From the NCBI GenBank assembly GCA_039030395.1, contig JBCCEF010000013.1, forward strand, positions 62,001 to 126,000: 64,000 nt of DNA, in the 5' to 3' direction. Every line of letters begins with the position of its first letter. Positions within the stretch are counted from its first letter, which is position 1. This stretch comes from Acidobacteriota bacterium. Its GTDB lineage: Bacteria > Acidobacteriota > Thermoanaerobaculia > Multivoradales > JBCCEF01. A program made the translations under genes and the position numbers. Below, one piece after another: positions 9,669 through 18,868 of this stretch. A model generated the notes under the pieces. That model was not told where the DNA came from. It searched no databases and saw nothing but the letters and a program-made list of their open reading frames with translations.

Positions 9669-10738
9669 AACGTCACATGACCTGGCTCGTCACTACCCTC
9701 GCCATCGCCGCCCTCGCGCCGCCTTCCGGGATCGCCGGCGCCAGCGCTTCGTCGGTCACCCTGCGCTGTCCCAGCGGTCTCGCTCTGTCCGGGAATCACC
9801 TCTACTTCAGCGAGTCCGGCGGCCATTCGGTGCGCCGGATCGACCTGGACAGCGGCGAAGTGACGTTGATCGCGGGCACCGGAAGCCAAGGGCTCGCCGG
9901 CGATGGCGGACCCGCGACCGCGGCGAACCTCGCGGGTCCGATGGGGCTCGCACTAACCCGCGATGGTGGCTTGATCATCGCGGACCAGGGCAACGATCGG
10001 ATTCGGCGTGTCGATCTTGAGAGCGGCACGATCCGAACAGTCGTCGGCGGCGGCCAGGGCGAAGTCGACGGACCGGCCCTCGAGATGGCCCTCGCCGGCC
10101 CCTACGATGTCGCCATCGATCCCCGTGGCGACCTGCTGATCGCCGACACCAACCACGATCGCATCCTGCGGGTCGACGGCGAGTCCGGGATGACCCGGAT
10201 CTTCGCCGGAACCGGTGAACGCGACTTCGCGGGCGACGGTGGCCCGGCGAAGGAGGCCCATCTGCGCCGCCCGCATGTGGTCGCGGTAGACCATCTCGGC
10301 CGGGTCGTGATTGGCGACTCGTTCAATCTCCGCATTCGGCGGGTCGATCCGCAGGGCAGGATCCACACCATCGCCGGTACCGGCGAGATCGCGTCGAGCG
10401 GCGATGGCGGACCCGCTCCGGAGGCGAGTTTCGTCTTTTTCGGTGCGATTCACGTCAACGCCCGGGGCGACCTCTACGTCACCGAGTTCGGTGCCAACAA
10501 GGTCCGGAGGATCGACAGCGAAACGGGAAGGGTGAGTACCGTCGTCGGCGATGGCGCTGAACGGCTGGCCGGAGACGGGGGCCCCGCAGCGCAGGCTAGC
10601 CTCGCCTCGCCGATCGGACTGGTGGTCGACGGCGCCGAGAACCTCTACATCGCCGATTGCGGAAACCACCGGATCCGCCGCGTCGACGGAAAGAGCGGGC
10701 AAATCGAATCGTTGGTCGGCGGCGAGCCAGAGAAGTAG
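9665..10738 (+). CDS. Secreted NHL-repeat beta-propeller protein
   Basis: This 357-residue protein starts at GTG 9665, which overlaps the kinase TGA. GGAGAAAGG seven bases upstream supports that start over the ATG at 9677. A signal peptide ends near residue 28. The rest is six NHL-type blades with recurring units such as GLAGDGGPA, LYIADCGNHRIRRVD and IRTVVGGGQG, spaced 50-60 residues apart. NHL propellers of this type bind proteins or carbohydrates and are usually not enzymes; some are peptidylglycine-lyase-like, but the metal-binding residues of that group are not evident here. The tight coupling to a membrane kinase whose C-terminus is predicted to be outside suggests an accessory or sensing partner. 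That link is inference. Confidence 0.85.
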   Translation: MKRHMTWLVTTLAIAALAPPSGIAGASASSVTLRCPSGLALSGNHLYFSESGGHSVRRIDLDSGEVTLIAGTGSQGLAGDGGPATAANLAGPMGLALTRDGGLIIADQGNDRIRRVDLESGTIRTVVGGGQGEVDGPALEMALAGPYDVAIDPRGDLLIADTNHDRILRVDGESGMTRIFAGTGERDFAGDGGPAKEAHLRRPHVVAVDHLGRVVIGDSFNLRIRRVDPQGRIHTIAGTGEIASSGDGGPAPEASFVFFGAIHVNARGDLYVTEFGANKVRRIDSETGRVSTVVGDGAERLAGDGGPAAQASLASPIGLVVDGAENLYIADCGNHRIRRVDGKSGQIESLVGGEPEK

Positions 10739-11034
10739 GAATCCTTGCCCCGACCGGCAGACTCGCGTCATGCCGAGGCACGTACCGCAGTCAAGAAGTA
10801 GTGCAAGGAGACAAAGAAAGACCGGACCGATGACCTCACCGGTCGCCGTATCCATGGAGATACCGGGAGGTTCTCCCCGGCCGATCCAACCCACCCCCTG
10901 GATTCAGGTGTCGAACCGCGGGCAAAACTTCGACTACAGAGCCCGGGGCCTCACCGCTTGTTGTCCGTTTCACCTCTACAGTGACGCGGACGGAACAAGG
11001 CGTGACAAGAAAGTGACGGCGATGTGACGGCAAT
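10739..11034 (+). other. Intergenic region, no gene seen
   Basis: This stretch of about 296 bases lies between two convergent genes. No plausible reading frame with a ribosome-binding site and no tRNA-like fold was seen. Near its right end GTGACGGC occurs twice 10 bases apart, and GTGACG/GTGACA occur just before them. I see no clear terminator. Confidence 0.5.
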
Positions 11035-11769
11035 TCAGAAACGCTGGGCCAGAAGGACCCGTCCGAAACCCTTCTGCTGGAGAAAGACCACCAGGTGGCG
11101 GTTTTCGTTCTCAGCCTCAGGGAGAGCATATCGACTGAGCCCTCGAGTGCCCGCCCGCAACTCGGCGAGGCGGGTGAGCTTGCGCACCACGAAGTGATTG
11201 TGAAGGGTGCGGTCGGCGTTTTCGCCGCGCTCGACCTGGGTGACCAAGCCGTTTTCCACCTCGGCCACCCACAGCTCGGCGGCCTGGTCGATGGGGTCGA
11301 GGAGGCGAAGGTCGACCCCCGTTCGGGTCTGCGTCAAGAGACCGGGGCGCTCCCTTTGGCGAGCCTCGGCCAGCAGCTTCTTCAGCTCCGACGCGTCGGA
11401 ACCCACCCCTTCGCCGAGTCCGTCCACCACCATCTGCGGCGTGTAGACGGTCTCCAGATCCATCGCCAAGGCGTAATCCCGCTGGCGTACGGACCAGGCG
11501 CTTTGGGAGAACGGATCTTGCCAGCCGAGGCGGTTCCAGTAGTCGACGTGGAAGGCCAGCACGGCGACGTCTTTGCTTCCCGTGAAGGTCCCCATCAGAC
11601 GATCCGCCGGCGGGCAGCTCGAGCAGCCCTGGGAGGTGAACAGTTCCACTAGGATCAGGTTCTTGCGCGAAAGGGGATCCGCAATGCGGTCGTCTTCCGC
11701 GATCCGGCCGGCAAGCGCCGTAACGGCAAACATCAGGGCGAGGCCGACAATGGTGAAGCGTAGAATCAT
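11035..11769 (-). CDS. DUF1223 family secreted thioredoxin-like protein
   Basis: This 244-residue protein begins MILRFTIVGLALMFAVTALAG, a signal peptide. LVELFTSQGCSSCPPAD (about 40-56) is the hallmark of DUF1223, a thioredoxin-fold family with a CxxC-like pair. The WxDPFSQSAWSVRQ region that is typical of the family follows. DUF1223 proteins are periplasmic or exported and presumed redox-active, but no substrate is established. I chose the ATG at 11769 because it overlaps the TGA of the upstream esterase as ATGA; a longer in-frame start at 11817 would put the signal peptide internally. It is the last gene of the small ORF-esterase-DUF1223 operon. Confidence 0.85.
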   Translation of the reverse strand: MILRFTIVGLALMFAVTALAGRIAEDDRIADPLSRKNLILVELFTSQGCSSCPPADRLMGTFTGSKDVAVLAFHVDYWNRLGWQDPFSQSAWSVRQRDYALAMDLETVYTPQMVVDGLGEGVGSDASELKKLLAEARQRERPGLLTQTRTGVDLRLLDPIDQAAELWVAEVENGLVTQVERGENADRTLHNHFVVRKLTRLAELRAGTRGLSRYALPEAENENRHLVVFLQQKGFGRVLLAQRF

Positions 11770-12506
11770 CCGCTGTACCTCTGGCCGAGATGATGACGCG
11801 CCTGGCGCTGCCACCACACCCAGTCATGGGAGACATCGTGGCCCCAGATGTCCCGGTGATGGTGAATCCTCTTGGCCGACAGCACGTCGGCCAGAGCGTG
11901 GGTTTCCTCGATGCAGCCCTCTTCCCATTTGCCCTGACCGCAGACCAGCGACAGGAAGGTATTGCCGCGCACCCGCTCCAGCTCCCCGCCGGACAGGTTT
12001 GGCACGAAGGCCAGGGGGTTGTTGAAGTAGACGTCCTGGTTCGAGAACCCGTCGGTGAAATGGCGCGCTTCGTAGCGGCCGCTCATGCACAGGGCATAGT
12101 TGAAGATGTGCGGAAACTTGAGGGCGAAGTTGGCGGCGTAGAAGGCGCCGAGGCTGCAGCCAGTGACCCCGATGGGCAGATTCGGCCCGTGGCAATCGGC
12201 CCGAATGAAAGGCACCAATTCTTCCACCACGAAGCGCTCGTAGGCCATGTGGCGGCGAATGCGGTGGTCCGGCGGATGGTCCTTGCGGGTCCACGCTTCG
12301 GCGACGTTGCTCTCGGCGCAGTACAGCTTGATCTTGCCGGAACCCAAAAGGTGGCTCAGAGCTTCGAGCATCCCCTGGGAGCGCCACTCGTGGGCCATTC
12401 CGGCGGCGGACGGGAACACCAGCACCGGCAGGCCCCAATGGCCGAAGCGCCAGAGGTTGATCGGACGCCCCATGGCGCGGCTGGGTATCAAGTGATGCTG
12501 CGACAT
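11766..12506 (-). CDS. Putative esterase (esterase D-like alpha/beta hydrolase)
   Basis: This 246-residue cytoplasmic protein has no signal peptide. GCSLGAFYAANFAL (near residue 120) contains the nucleophile elbow GxSxG, and WGHDVSHDWVWW near the C-terminus supplies the likely catalytic His. The N-terminal part (LPVLVFPSAAG) matches the beta-strand and oxyanion region of 'putative esterase' proteins related to esterase D. Family members of this short type often occur near GCS2 and ATP-grasp amidoligase genes. An operon of that kind lies about 40 kb away in this window, so a functional link is possible but inferred. The gene starts three bases after the stop of the small upstream ORF. Confidence 0.82.
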   Translation of the reverse strand: MSQHHLIPSRAMGRPINLWRFGHWGLPVLVFPSAAGMAHEWRSQGMLEALSHLLGSGKIKLYCAESNVAEAWTRKDHPPDHRIRRHMAYERFVVEELVPFIRADCHGPNLPIGVTGCSLGAFYAANFALKFPHIFNYALCMSGRYEARHFTDGFSNQDVYFNNPLAFVPNLSGGELERVRGNTFLSLVCGQGKWEEGCIEETHALADVLSAKRIHHHRDIWGHDVSHDWVWWQRQARHHLGQRYSG

Positions 12507-12509
12507 GGC

Positions 12510-12680
12510 TCAGCGGTCCTCCAGGCGTTGCTCCAGCCGCTCCAGGCGGCCTTCGATGGCGATCAGCTTGTGGAGGATCAGCACATGGGTTTTCTTGGCG
12601 TCGATGCCCACCGGGCTGTCGTCGCTGGCGATCAGGCGCTCGATTTCGAGCGCTTCCGACGGCGAGATTTCCAAAGTCAT
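12510..12680 (-). CDS. Small conserved-looking protein, 56 residues, function unknown
   Basis: The ATG at 12680 opens a 56-residue frame (MTLEISPSEALEIERLI...) that ends with LIAIEGRLERLEQRLEDR, an amphipathic helix with heptad-like leucines suggesting a short coiled coil. It ends three bases before the esterase ATG, so the two are almost certainly co-translated. The protein is acidic with no signal peptide or membrane segment. I do not recognise the family. It could be a small partner or regulator of the esterase. Confidence 0.65.
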   Translation of the reverse strand: MTLEISPSEALEIERLIASDDSPVGIDAKKTHVLILHKLIAIEGRLERLEQRLEDR

Positions 12681-12855
12681 GAGAGCCCTTCCGAAGGGAC
12701 AGTTCTGCGTTCGAGGGTGAATTTTTACTCTATCCCGGCGGCGGGCTCCTCAATGAGACCGCCGGTACGGTAGTGTTCCGGAGGGAAGCGGAGATCGGAT
12801 TGCCCCGGATCGCCCGTGAGCACTCCGCCGGCACCGAGGCCACCGCATCAGAACC

Positions 12856-13665
12856 ATGTACAACGACTTCTACGGCTTTCGCGAGGCGCCCTTCAACATC
12901 ACCCCGGATCCGCGTTTTCTCTTCTTCAGCGAACGCCACCGGGAGGCCTTCAACCACCTGCTGTTCGGCATCCACCAGCGCAAGGGCTTCATCCAGCTCA
13001 CCGGCGAGGTCGGGGCCGGAAAGACCACCCTCAGCCGCGCGCTGTTGGAAGAGCTGGACGAGACCTACCGCACCGCCCTGATCCTCAATCCGGTGATGAC
13101 CGGCAATCAACTACTGCGCAGCATCTTGCGCGAGCTGGGATTCAGCGTCGGCCGCATCGACCGGGTGTCGTCGATGGAGTTCTTGAATTCCTTCCTTCTC
13201 GAGCAGGTGCATGCGGGCAACGACGTGGTATTGCTGATCGACGAGGCCCAGGACATGAGCCCGGACCTGCTGGAGCAGGTCCGGTTGCTGTCCAACCTGG
13301 AGACGGACCAGCGCAAGCTCCTGCAGATCGTCCTCATCGGACAACCGGAGCTGCGTGAGAAGTTGAACGCCCGCAAGCTACGGCAGCTTCGCCAGCGAAT
13401 CACGGTGCGCTATCACCTGGAACCCCTCGATCTCGACGAGACGGACCAGTACATTCGCTACCGCATGCAGGTCGCCGGCGCCAATTCTCGTCCGACCTTC
13501 AGCCGCTGGGCCCTGCGGCGGATCCATCGCTACTCCCAGGGCATCCCGCGGCTGGTCAATGCGGTGTGTGACAAGACCCTGCTGTGCGGCTATGTCACCG
13601 GCAGCGACCACCTGCGCTGGAAGCACGTCCGGCGGGCGATCCGCGACCTGGAAGGGGCGCCATGA
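12856..13665 (+). CDS. ExeA/GspA-type AAA ATPase
   Basis: This 269-residue ATPase starts MYNDFYGFREAPFNITPDPR, the signature of the ExeA/GspA family and of related TniB-like ATPases. Walker A is GEVGAGKT (50-57) and Walker B is VVLLIDEAQ (124-132). The C-terminal part has an AAA+ lid with GIPRLVNAVCDK. In Aeromonas-type systems ExeA pairs with ExeB in the inner membrane to place the type II secretin through peptidoglycan. Here the membrane segment is on the partner, and the C-terminal peptidoglycan-binding region of long GspA proteins is absent. The stop overlaps the next start as ATGA. No other secretion genes are visible in the window. Confidence 0.88.
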   Translation: MYNDFYGFREAPFNITPDPRFLFFSERHREAFNHLLFGIHQRKGFIQLTGEVGAGKTTLSRALLEELDETYRTALILNPVMTGNQLLRSILRELGFSVGRIDRVSSMEFLNSFLLEQVHAGNDVVLLIDEAQDMSPDLLEQVRLLSNLETDQRKLLQIVLIGQPELREKLNARKLRQLRQRITVRYHLEPLDLDETDQYIRYRMQVAGANSRPTFSRWALRRIHRYSQGIPRLVNAVCDKTLLCGYVTGSDHLRWKHVRRAIRDLEGAP

Positions 13666-14375
13666 GTCTGATCAACGAAGCCCTCAAGAAGGCGCGGGTC
13701 GAGGCGGCCCGGCGAGAAGCGGCGGAACGCGGCATGCCCTATCCGGTACTGCCCGAAGCCAAGGCCTCGCGACCTTGGATCTGGGCTCTGGCCGGCGCCG
13801 CCGCCCTGGCCGTAGCGCTGGCGGTGTTCTCCCTCGGCTCGCGTCTGGGTGGAGGCGTCGACTCGCCATCGCCGACGGCGGCCGTCGCGCCGGCGCCGAC
13901 CCCGGTGCCCGTCACCATCGCCGACGCTCCTACCCCATCCGTCTCCGAGGCCTCCCCTGCCCCGCGGGGCGCCCAGGGCGCACCGCGTGCCGAGCCCACC
14001 GTCCCTCCCCGGTCGGCACCCTCGAGGCCAGAACCCTCGCCGGCTCCCCAGCCGCCTACGGCCCAGCCCGCGCCGCAGCCGGCCCCGGAGCTCGCCCCGG
14101 TTGCCGCGCGGCCGGCCCAAGCGCCGGCCGCGCCTGCCACCGCGGCGGTGCCCGAACTGGCCGCCGGCGAACACCTGCGCCAAGCCCCACTGCCCGGTGG
14201 CGGCACCCTTTCCCTCGACGGCATCGCCTGGTCCGAGGTCCAGCCGGCAGCGGTCCTCAACGGCGAGATTGTCGGAGTGGGAGAACGAATCTCCGGCGTC
14301 CGGGTGGACGCCATCGAACGCGACCGGGTGACCGTCAGCGACGGCGAAGCGGTGTTGGTGATTCGCTTGAAGTAG
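13662..14375 (+). CDS. GspB/ExeB-like general secretion pathway protein
   Basis: This 237-residue protein starts MSLINEALKKARVEAARREA, the usual opening of GspB-type proteins. A single transmembrane segment lies at about 38-60. A long Pro/Ala-rich linker (about 66-165) then reaches a C-terminal domain of about 55 residues (LSLDGIAWSEVQPAAVLNGE and following), which resembles the periplasmic GspB domain. Its ATG overlaps the ExeA-like stop. The pair is expected to work as an ATPase plus periplasm-spanning anchor for secretin or pilus assembly. An N-terminal extension from 13584 is open but lies inside the ATPase gene and lacks family features. Confidence 0.85.
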   Translation: MSLINEALKKARVEAARREAAERGMPYPVLPEAKASRPWIWALAGAAALAVALAVFSLGSRLGGGVDSPSPTAAVAPAPTPVPVTIADAPTPSVSEASPAPRGAQGAPRAEPTVPPRSAPSRPEPSPAPQPPTAQPAPQPAPELAPVAARPAQAPAAPATAAVPELAAGEHLRQAPLPGGGTLSLDGIAWSEVQPAAVLNGEIVGVGERISGVRVDAIERDRVTVSDGEAVLVIRLK

Positions 14376-14554
14376 GGACTAGAACGGATGCCAGCGGAAA
14401 AGACCCAAGGGAGGATCTTCGAGCACCACCGCAGGCGCCGAGGAAGGGAGGAGCCGAGAGACGCAGCAGAGGTGGGCGCATCCGCCCTCGGCAGCACCCA
14501 ATGCCAAGGGTGAGAGGCCTCGTGCAATGCCGCAGATGCAGGAGTCTCCGCCCT

Positions 14555-17323
14555 TTACGGGAAGGAAGGGCGGGATTCATACCACTGCTTCGGCCGAATC
14601 AGCCTGAAGTCGCGTTTCGATCCGTCGAGTTCCAATCCCGCCGCCAGGCCGTGGGACCGGACATAGAGATAGCCGTGCTTGCTGCCCTCGGCAAAACGCA
14701 GGCGGGTGCGGATTTCCAGCTTCTCGGCCGAGATCAACACCGGATCGAGGCGCAGGGAGCCGGGCTCCAGCACCACCCGACCGTCGCCCACCACGTCTTC
14801 GAAGTCCAATAGACGCTGGAACCAGTGCAACCAACGCTTGCGCTCCGAAAACACCGACAGCAGGAATCCCGTGTCTTTCATGGAGAGAGTTGCCTGGCTG
14901 TCCAGAGTCAAGGGCTTGCGCCAGGACATGTCGCCTTCGTTGAGTTCCAGCCGGGCCCACCAGTCTGCCTCGGCGACCTGCTGGCCGGGGCTGACGAGCT
15001 CGACGTCGGTGAGTTCCAGGCGACTGTCGTCGAGGGCGAAGGAGCGCTCTTCCAGTTGCGTCGTTTCCAGCCGGGTCTTGAGGTGAAGAGCGCCGGTCAG
15101 CTCTTGGTCGAGGAAATGCACTCCGACCTCCGAGGAGCGCACGTCGACCCGGCCCCAGCCGGAGTCATCGGCCGCCGACAGTTCGAAGTATGCCTGGATC
15201 TGGCCGCTGCCGGAGTCGATCCCGACATTGGCGCGCTTCGGCAGATAGGCGTTGTAGACGGTCAGGTCCGGCACCGAAGAGTTCGGCAGATCGACCACCG
15301 CTTCGAGATCCTCGAAGGGTTTGCGCAGATCGAGGTCGGCCGTGGTCGCGGTCAGGTGGAAGCCGCGGCCCTCGACGTAGGGACGATCTGGATCGTTCAG
15401 GCCGGCCATCTTGAAATCTTCGAGGTTGACAAACAGGTCGGCGCGCGGACCCCGGGAGTCGCTGGCCACGATGGCGCTGACCGCGGCGTCGCCGACCACC
15501 CGGTAGTCCAGGAAGTCGGCCTCGACCGGCGACGCATCGACCCGCAGGCGGCTACCGACGGCGAGCCGGCCGCTATCGATGCGCAGGTCCGCGTCGAGGT
15601 CGCCGGCACCGTCCAAGGCGAGCCAGGGGGCGGCCTCGAAGGCGTAGCGGAAGAAACCTAGGGAGGTCACCTGGCCGCTCAACTTTGCCCGGGTGGTGAG
15701 CCGGGCGATCGCCTCGCGCCCCCCGGAACCGAGGTCGAAGGGACCGAAATCCAAGGTGCCGTCGAGCAACAGTCTCGAGGCCACGGGCCGACCGGCGGCG
15801 GTCAACCGACCGTTTTCTTCCTGTACAAAGGCACCCCCCAGCTCAATCTCACGGCCCGGCGCAAAGCGCACCGAACGGGCGCCGAATCGCGAAATGGGCT
15901 CCAGGTCGAAGGCACCGAAGGAGACCTTCGGCACCTCGACCAGCTCCACATCGGTCACCTCATAGACCCAAGGGCCAGCGGGTCTCTCGCGCGCGCCCTC
16001 ACGGCCGTCCTTCGCCAGCCAGGCCACCCGCCCGCCGCGGCCCCGCACCCGATCGAGGGCGACGCGCCGGTCGGCGAGCGCATTCAAATCCAAGCGACCG
16101 GCGAGTTGAGCGAGTTCCCCTTCGAGGCGGCCCGCCCGCTGCAGCTTCACGCCTTGGGCGTCGATGCTCGCGACCCTCGCCGCAGCGCCGCCCTCCGGCC
16201 CCTTTCGCATCGCACGCAGGCGATTCACCATCGCCTGGAGACCGGTGGCGAGGGAGCGATCTTCGGATCCCACGGAGATGCGCGCCTGCCGGGACGTCAC
16301 CAGGGGCCGGTCCGCACCTTCCCGACGAAAGGCCAGATCTCGCGCCTGGAGACCGGCGACCAGCAGCTCCCCTTCCACCCCGGCCACCACCTCCACCGCC
16401 GCGGTGAGTTGCCCTTTCGGCAGGTGCAGATCGAAGCCCTCGAGACCGACCGACGCTCGGCTCTCGGAAGTCAAGATTCCGTCCTCGGCCACCGCCCGCA
16501 AACGCAGATCTCCCTCGCCATCGATGGACCAGCGCTTCGAGGGCTCACCCCCCGGCAGCCCAATGCGGCCCTTCGCTCCCAGCTCGCCGGACAAGTAGGC
16601 CAGGGATTGCAACCCGCGGTGCTCCCTTGGATTCCAGGGCGCGAAGGCCAGTTGGCTAGTGAGGTCCAGCGAGCGGACCCACGGCTCACCGCGCAGGTTC
16701 AAGCGGGCGCCGTTCCAGGTCAACGTGGTCTTTTTCACCTCGACGGTTCGGCGCAGAGCGATCACCAAACCTCCGACCACACTGCCCTCGTCGCCCTCCT
16801 CACCATCGGGCAGGATCTCCAGATCGTTGAAGTGGATGCTCCGCACCCCCGCCAAGTCCACGTCGTCGAATTGGAGCGTCCAGGGTTTCTTGGCCTTGGG
16901 ATTCTCGGACGAACGGCCTGGCGCTATCGGATCGCGCGGTTTTTCCAGACGCTGCGAGGCGAAGGTCACCCCTTCGGCGTAGAGGGCATCGGTCCGAAAG
17001 ATCTTGCGGACCAACGGCATCAGATCCATCACCAGAAGGGCGCGATCAGCGGTCAAACTCCAATCCACCCGGCGGGCATGACCTTCGGCGACCACCCCCG
17101 AGAACTGGACTCGCCCCGGCCACCAGGTGCTGGCTCCGTCCCAGGTCAGGGTGAACTTCTCCGGCCGGCGGTTGATCTGCTGGCGGCCCCACTCGGAGCG
17201 CAGGAAAGCATTGCCTGCCACCAAGTAGACCAACTCGAAGGCCACCAGCACGAACACCAGGACCCATAGGCCGCGGCGAAGCCTGCGGATGCCGCCGCGG
17301 CGGGTTTCAGGAGGGACGGTCAA
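14555..17323 (-). CDS. AsmA-like inner-membrane-anchored protein
   Basis: This 922-residue protein has one N-terminal transmembrane helix (about 15-38, LWVLVFVLVAFELVYLVAG) and a very long beta-rich exoplasmic region. Repeated short strands such as 'LDLNALADRRVALDRV' and 'ATLSMKDTGFLLSVF' are typical of AsmA/TamB/DUF748-like bridge proteins, which are thought to carry lipids between membranes. The start appears to be TTG at 17323, overlapping the stop of the upstream amine oxidase (TTGA). Coupling to a flavin amine oxidase has no obvious biochemical meaning. The 179 bases downstream to the GspB-like gene hold nothing I recognise. Confidence 0.7.
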   Translation of the reverse strand: MTVPPETRRGGIRRLRRGLWVLVFVLVAFELVYLVAGNAFLRSEWGRQQINRRPEKFTLTWDGASTWWPGRVQFSGVVAEGHARRVDWSLTADRALLVMDLMPLVRKIFRTDALYAEGVTFASQRLEKPRDPIAPGRSSENPKAKKPWTLQFDDVDLAGVRSIHFNDLEILPDGEEGDEGSVVGGLVIALRRTVEVKKTTLTWNGARLNLRGEPWVRSLDLTSQLAFAPWNPREHRGLQSLAYLSGELGAKGRIGLPGGEPSKRWSIDGEGDLRLRAVAEDGILTSESRASVGLEGFDLHLPKGQLTAAVEVVAGVEGELLVAGLQARDLAFRREGADRPLVTSRQARISVGSEDRSLATGLQAMVNRLRAMRKGPEGGAAARVASIDAQGVKLQRAGRLEGELAQLAGRLDLNALADRRVALDRVRGRGGRVAWLAKDGREGARERPAGPWVYEVTDVELVEVPKVSFGAFDLEPISRFGARSVRFAPGREIELGGAFVQEENGRLTAAGRPVASRLLLDGTLDFGPFDLGSGGREAIARLTTRAKLSGQVTSLGFFRYAFEAAPWLALDGAGDLDADLRIDSGRLAVGSRLRVDASPVEADFLDYRVVGDAAVSAIVASDSRGPRADLFVNLEDFKMAGLNDPDRPYVEGRGFHLTATTADLDLRKPFEDLEAVVDLPNSSVPDLTVYNAYLPKRANVGIDSGSGQIQAYFELSAADDSGWGRVDVRSSEVGVHFLDQELTGALHLKTRLETTQLEERSFALDDSRLELTDVELVSPGQQVAEADWWARLELNEGDMSWRKPLTLDSQATLSMKDTGFLLSVFSERKRWLHWFQRLLDFEDVVGDGRVVLEPGSLRLDPVLISAEKLEIRTRLRFAEGSKHGYLYVRSHGLAAGLELDGSKRDFRLIRPKQWYESRPSFP

Positions 17324-18837
17324 GGGGCTCTCCGGCGCTTCGGCGGTGGCGCCAAGCCGAAATCGACCAGAATCGACTCGGCCGCAGCCCAGCCGCTGGT
17401 GCAGGCCCCTTCCATGGTGCCGCGGAAACGCTGGGCGCAGTGTTCACCGGCGAACAGGAGACGGCCGAAACGGTCGCCTTCGGCGCCGCCGAAGGCGGTC
17501 CATTGACCCGGCTCGTAACATGCGTTCGATGCCATCCATGGATAGCGGGCGACGGAGGCCGTTCGGGTCGCGGCGAGCCCCGGCCACGGGCCTTCCAGGG
17601 CGTCCACCATGGCGCGAGCGCGATCCGCCGCACCGCTTCGAGCCAGGATATCGGCTTCGGATCCGCCGGCCATTCGCACCAAGGCGCCGGCACCGTCGCT
17701 CGCCCGCACGCGACCCGGCGGGCGATCCGTCCACACCGTTCCGCGATCGCCAAAGTCGCGCCACAGGGCTCCCCGAAAGCCCACCGCCATGGTGGTCTGC
17801 CGGCCATATCCCAATTCGTCGATGGCCCGCCGCTGGACCGTCGGCAGATCCGCCCTCAGCTCCATCCGGCGCAGCGCATGGAAGGGCGCGGCCAGCAACA
17901 AGTACGGGGCCGTCTCGTCGCGCACCGCCGGCCCTCGCCGCACGGTGAGGCTGTACAGACCGTCGGAACGCCGCCGGACGGCCTCCACTCCGGCGCCGAC
18001 TTCGACCCGGCCGGCGAGCTGCCGGGCCAGAGCGCCGACCAGGCGGTCGTTGCCGCCACGGATGCGAAAGCGCTGGTTACGGTTGTCGAACAGGCGGATG
18101 GCGGGCTTAGGGTCCGCCGGGTTGAGCGAAAGGGGCGCTTCCCAACGGATCCGGGTCACCAGGTTGAGGGCCGACTGGCGGCCGATATCCACTCCTAGCT
18201 CGGTGCCGTAGAGGGTGGCGAGCAGATCCCTCACCCAGCCCTCGGCACCGGCGACCTCCAACCACTCTTCGAGGGTCAGCCGATCGAGAAAGCCGCCGCC
18301 AGGATTGCGGTATCCGGGCAGCCCGTAGGGCAGGATGAGGGCTTGGTCGCCGGCCAGACGGTCCGCCAAGGGGACGAGAGCTTCGGCCAGTTCCGCGTCG
18401 CTCCGGCGCTGACCGCCAAAGATATAGGTCGACGACAGATGGAGGACGGACTCCAGCAGGTCCTCCATCTCCAGACCGAGATCTTCGACCAAACGGCGGA
18501 TCGTAAGGTGGTTGGAGTCGATCCGGTCGCCCCCCATCTCCACCGGTCCGTCGAAGCGATCGCGCAGGGTGAACACCCGACCGCCGACCCGGTCGGCGGC
18601 TTCGAGCACTCGCACGGAAACCCCCGCCCGGTGCAGCCGATAGGCCGCCGTCAGGCCGGCGAGACCGCCACCGACCACCACGACCTCCTCGAGCGGCGCC
18701 GCCACCTTGCGGCCGGTGGCACAGGCCGCAAGGCTGGCGCCGCCGGCGAGGAGGAAGGCACGCCGGGTCCAACCGCCCACCCCGTAATCCACCAGACAAC
18801 GGGGGTTTGGTGGTCGATCTCTCTGAGGTGCCGTCAT
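17320..18837 (-). CDS. Exported flavin amine oxidase (Tat signal, probable lipoprotein)
   Basis: This 505-residue protein carries a twin-arginine segment WTRRAFLLAGG (23-33) followed by SLAAC, where Cys39 is a likely lipobox cysteine. Export in folded form by Tat with lipid attachment is therefore probable. The FAD-binding Rossmann motif VVVVGGGLAGLTAAYRL lies at about 52-68, followed by the VLEAADRVGGRV dinucleotide motif. The C-terminal FAD motif is LLFAGEHCAQRFRGTMEGA. This architecture fits the monoamine oxidase/phytoene desaturase superfamily (PF01593-type). The amine or other substrate cannot be read from sequence. Repeat copy B sits just upstream. Confidence 0.88.
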   Translation of the reverse strand: MTAPQRDRPPNPRCLVDYGVGGWTRRAFLLAGGASLAACATGRKVAAPLEEVVVVGGGLAGLTAAYRLHRAGVSVRVLEAADRVGGRVFTLRDRFDGPVEMGGDRIDSNHLTIRRLVEDLGLEMEDLLESVLHLSSTYIFGGQRRSDAELAEALVPLADRLAGDQALILPYGLPGYRNPGGGFLDRLTLEEWLEVAGAEGWVRDLLATLYGTELGVDIGRQSALNLVTRIRWEAPLSLNPADPKPAIRLFDNRNQRFRIRGGNDRLVGALARQLAGRVEVGAGVEAVRRRSDGLYSLTVRRGPAVRDETAPYLLLAAPFHALRRMELRADLPTVQRRAIDELGYGRQTTMAVGFRGALWRDFGDRGTVWTDRPPGRVRASDGAGALVRMAGGSEADILARSGAADRARAMVDALEGPWPGLAATRTASVARYPWMASNACYEPGQWTAFGGAEGDRFGRLLFAGEHCAQRFRGTMEGACTSGWAAAESILVDFGLAPPPKRRRAP

Positions 18838-18868
18838 TGGGTCCTGTTTTCCAACTCAGCCACTGCCT

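Noticed and set aside
13584-13661. Extension of the GspB-like frame inside the ATPase gene
   Set aside because: The ATGA overlap and the family's MSLINEALKKA start fix the beginning at 13662.
14400-14545. GC-rich stretch resembling a weak copy of the repeat
   Set aside because: Only short matches such as CCTCGGCGCCTGCGG are shared; there is no core, hairpin or stop-codon placement.
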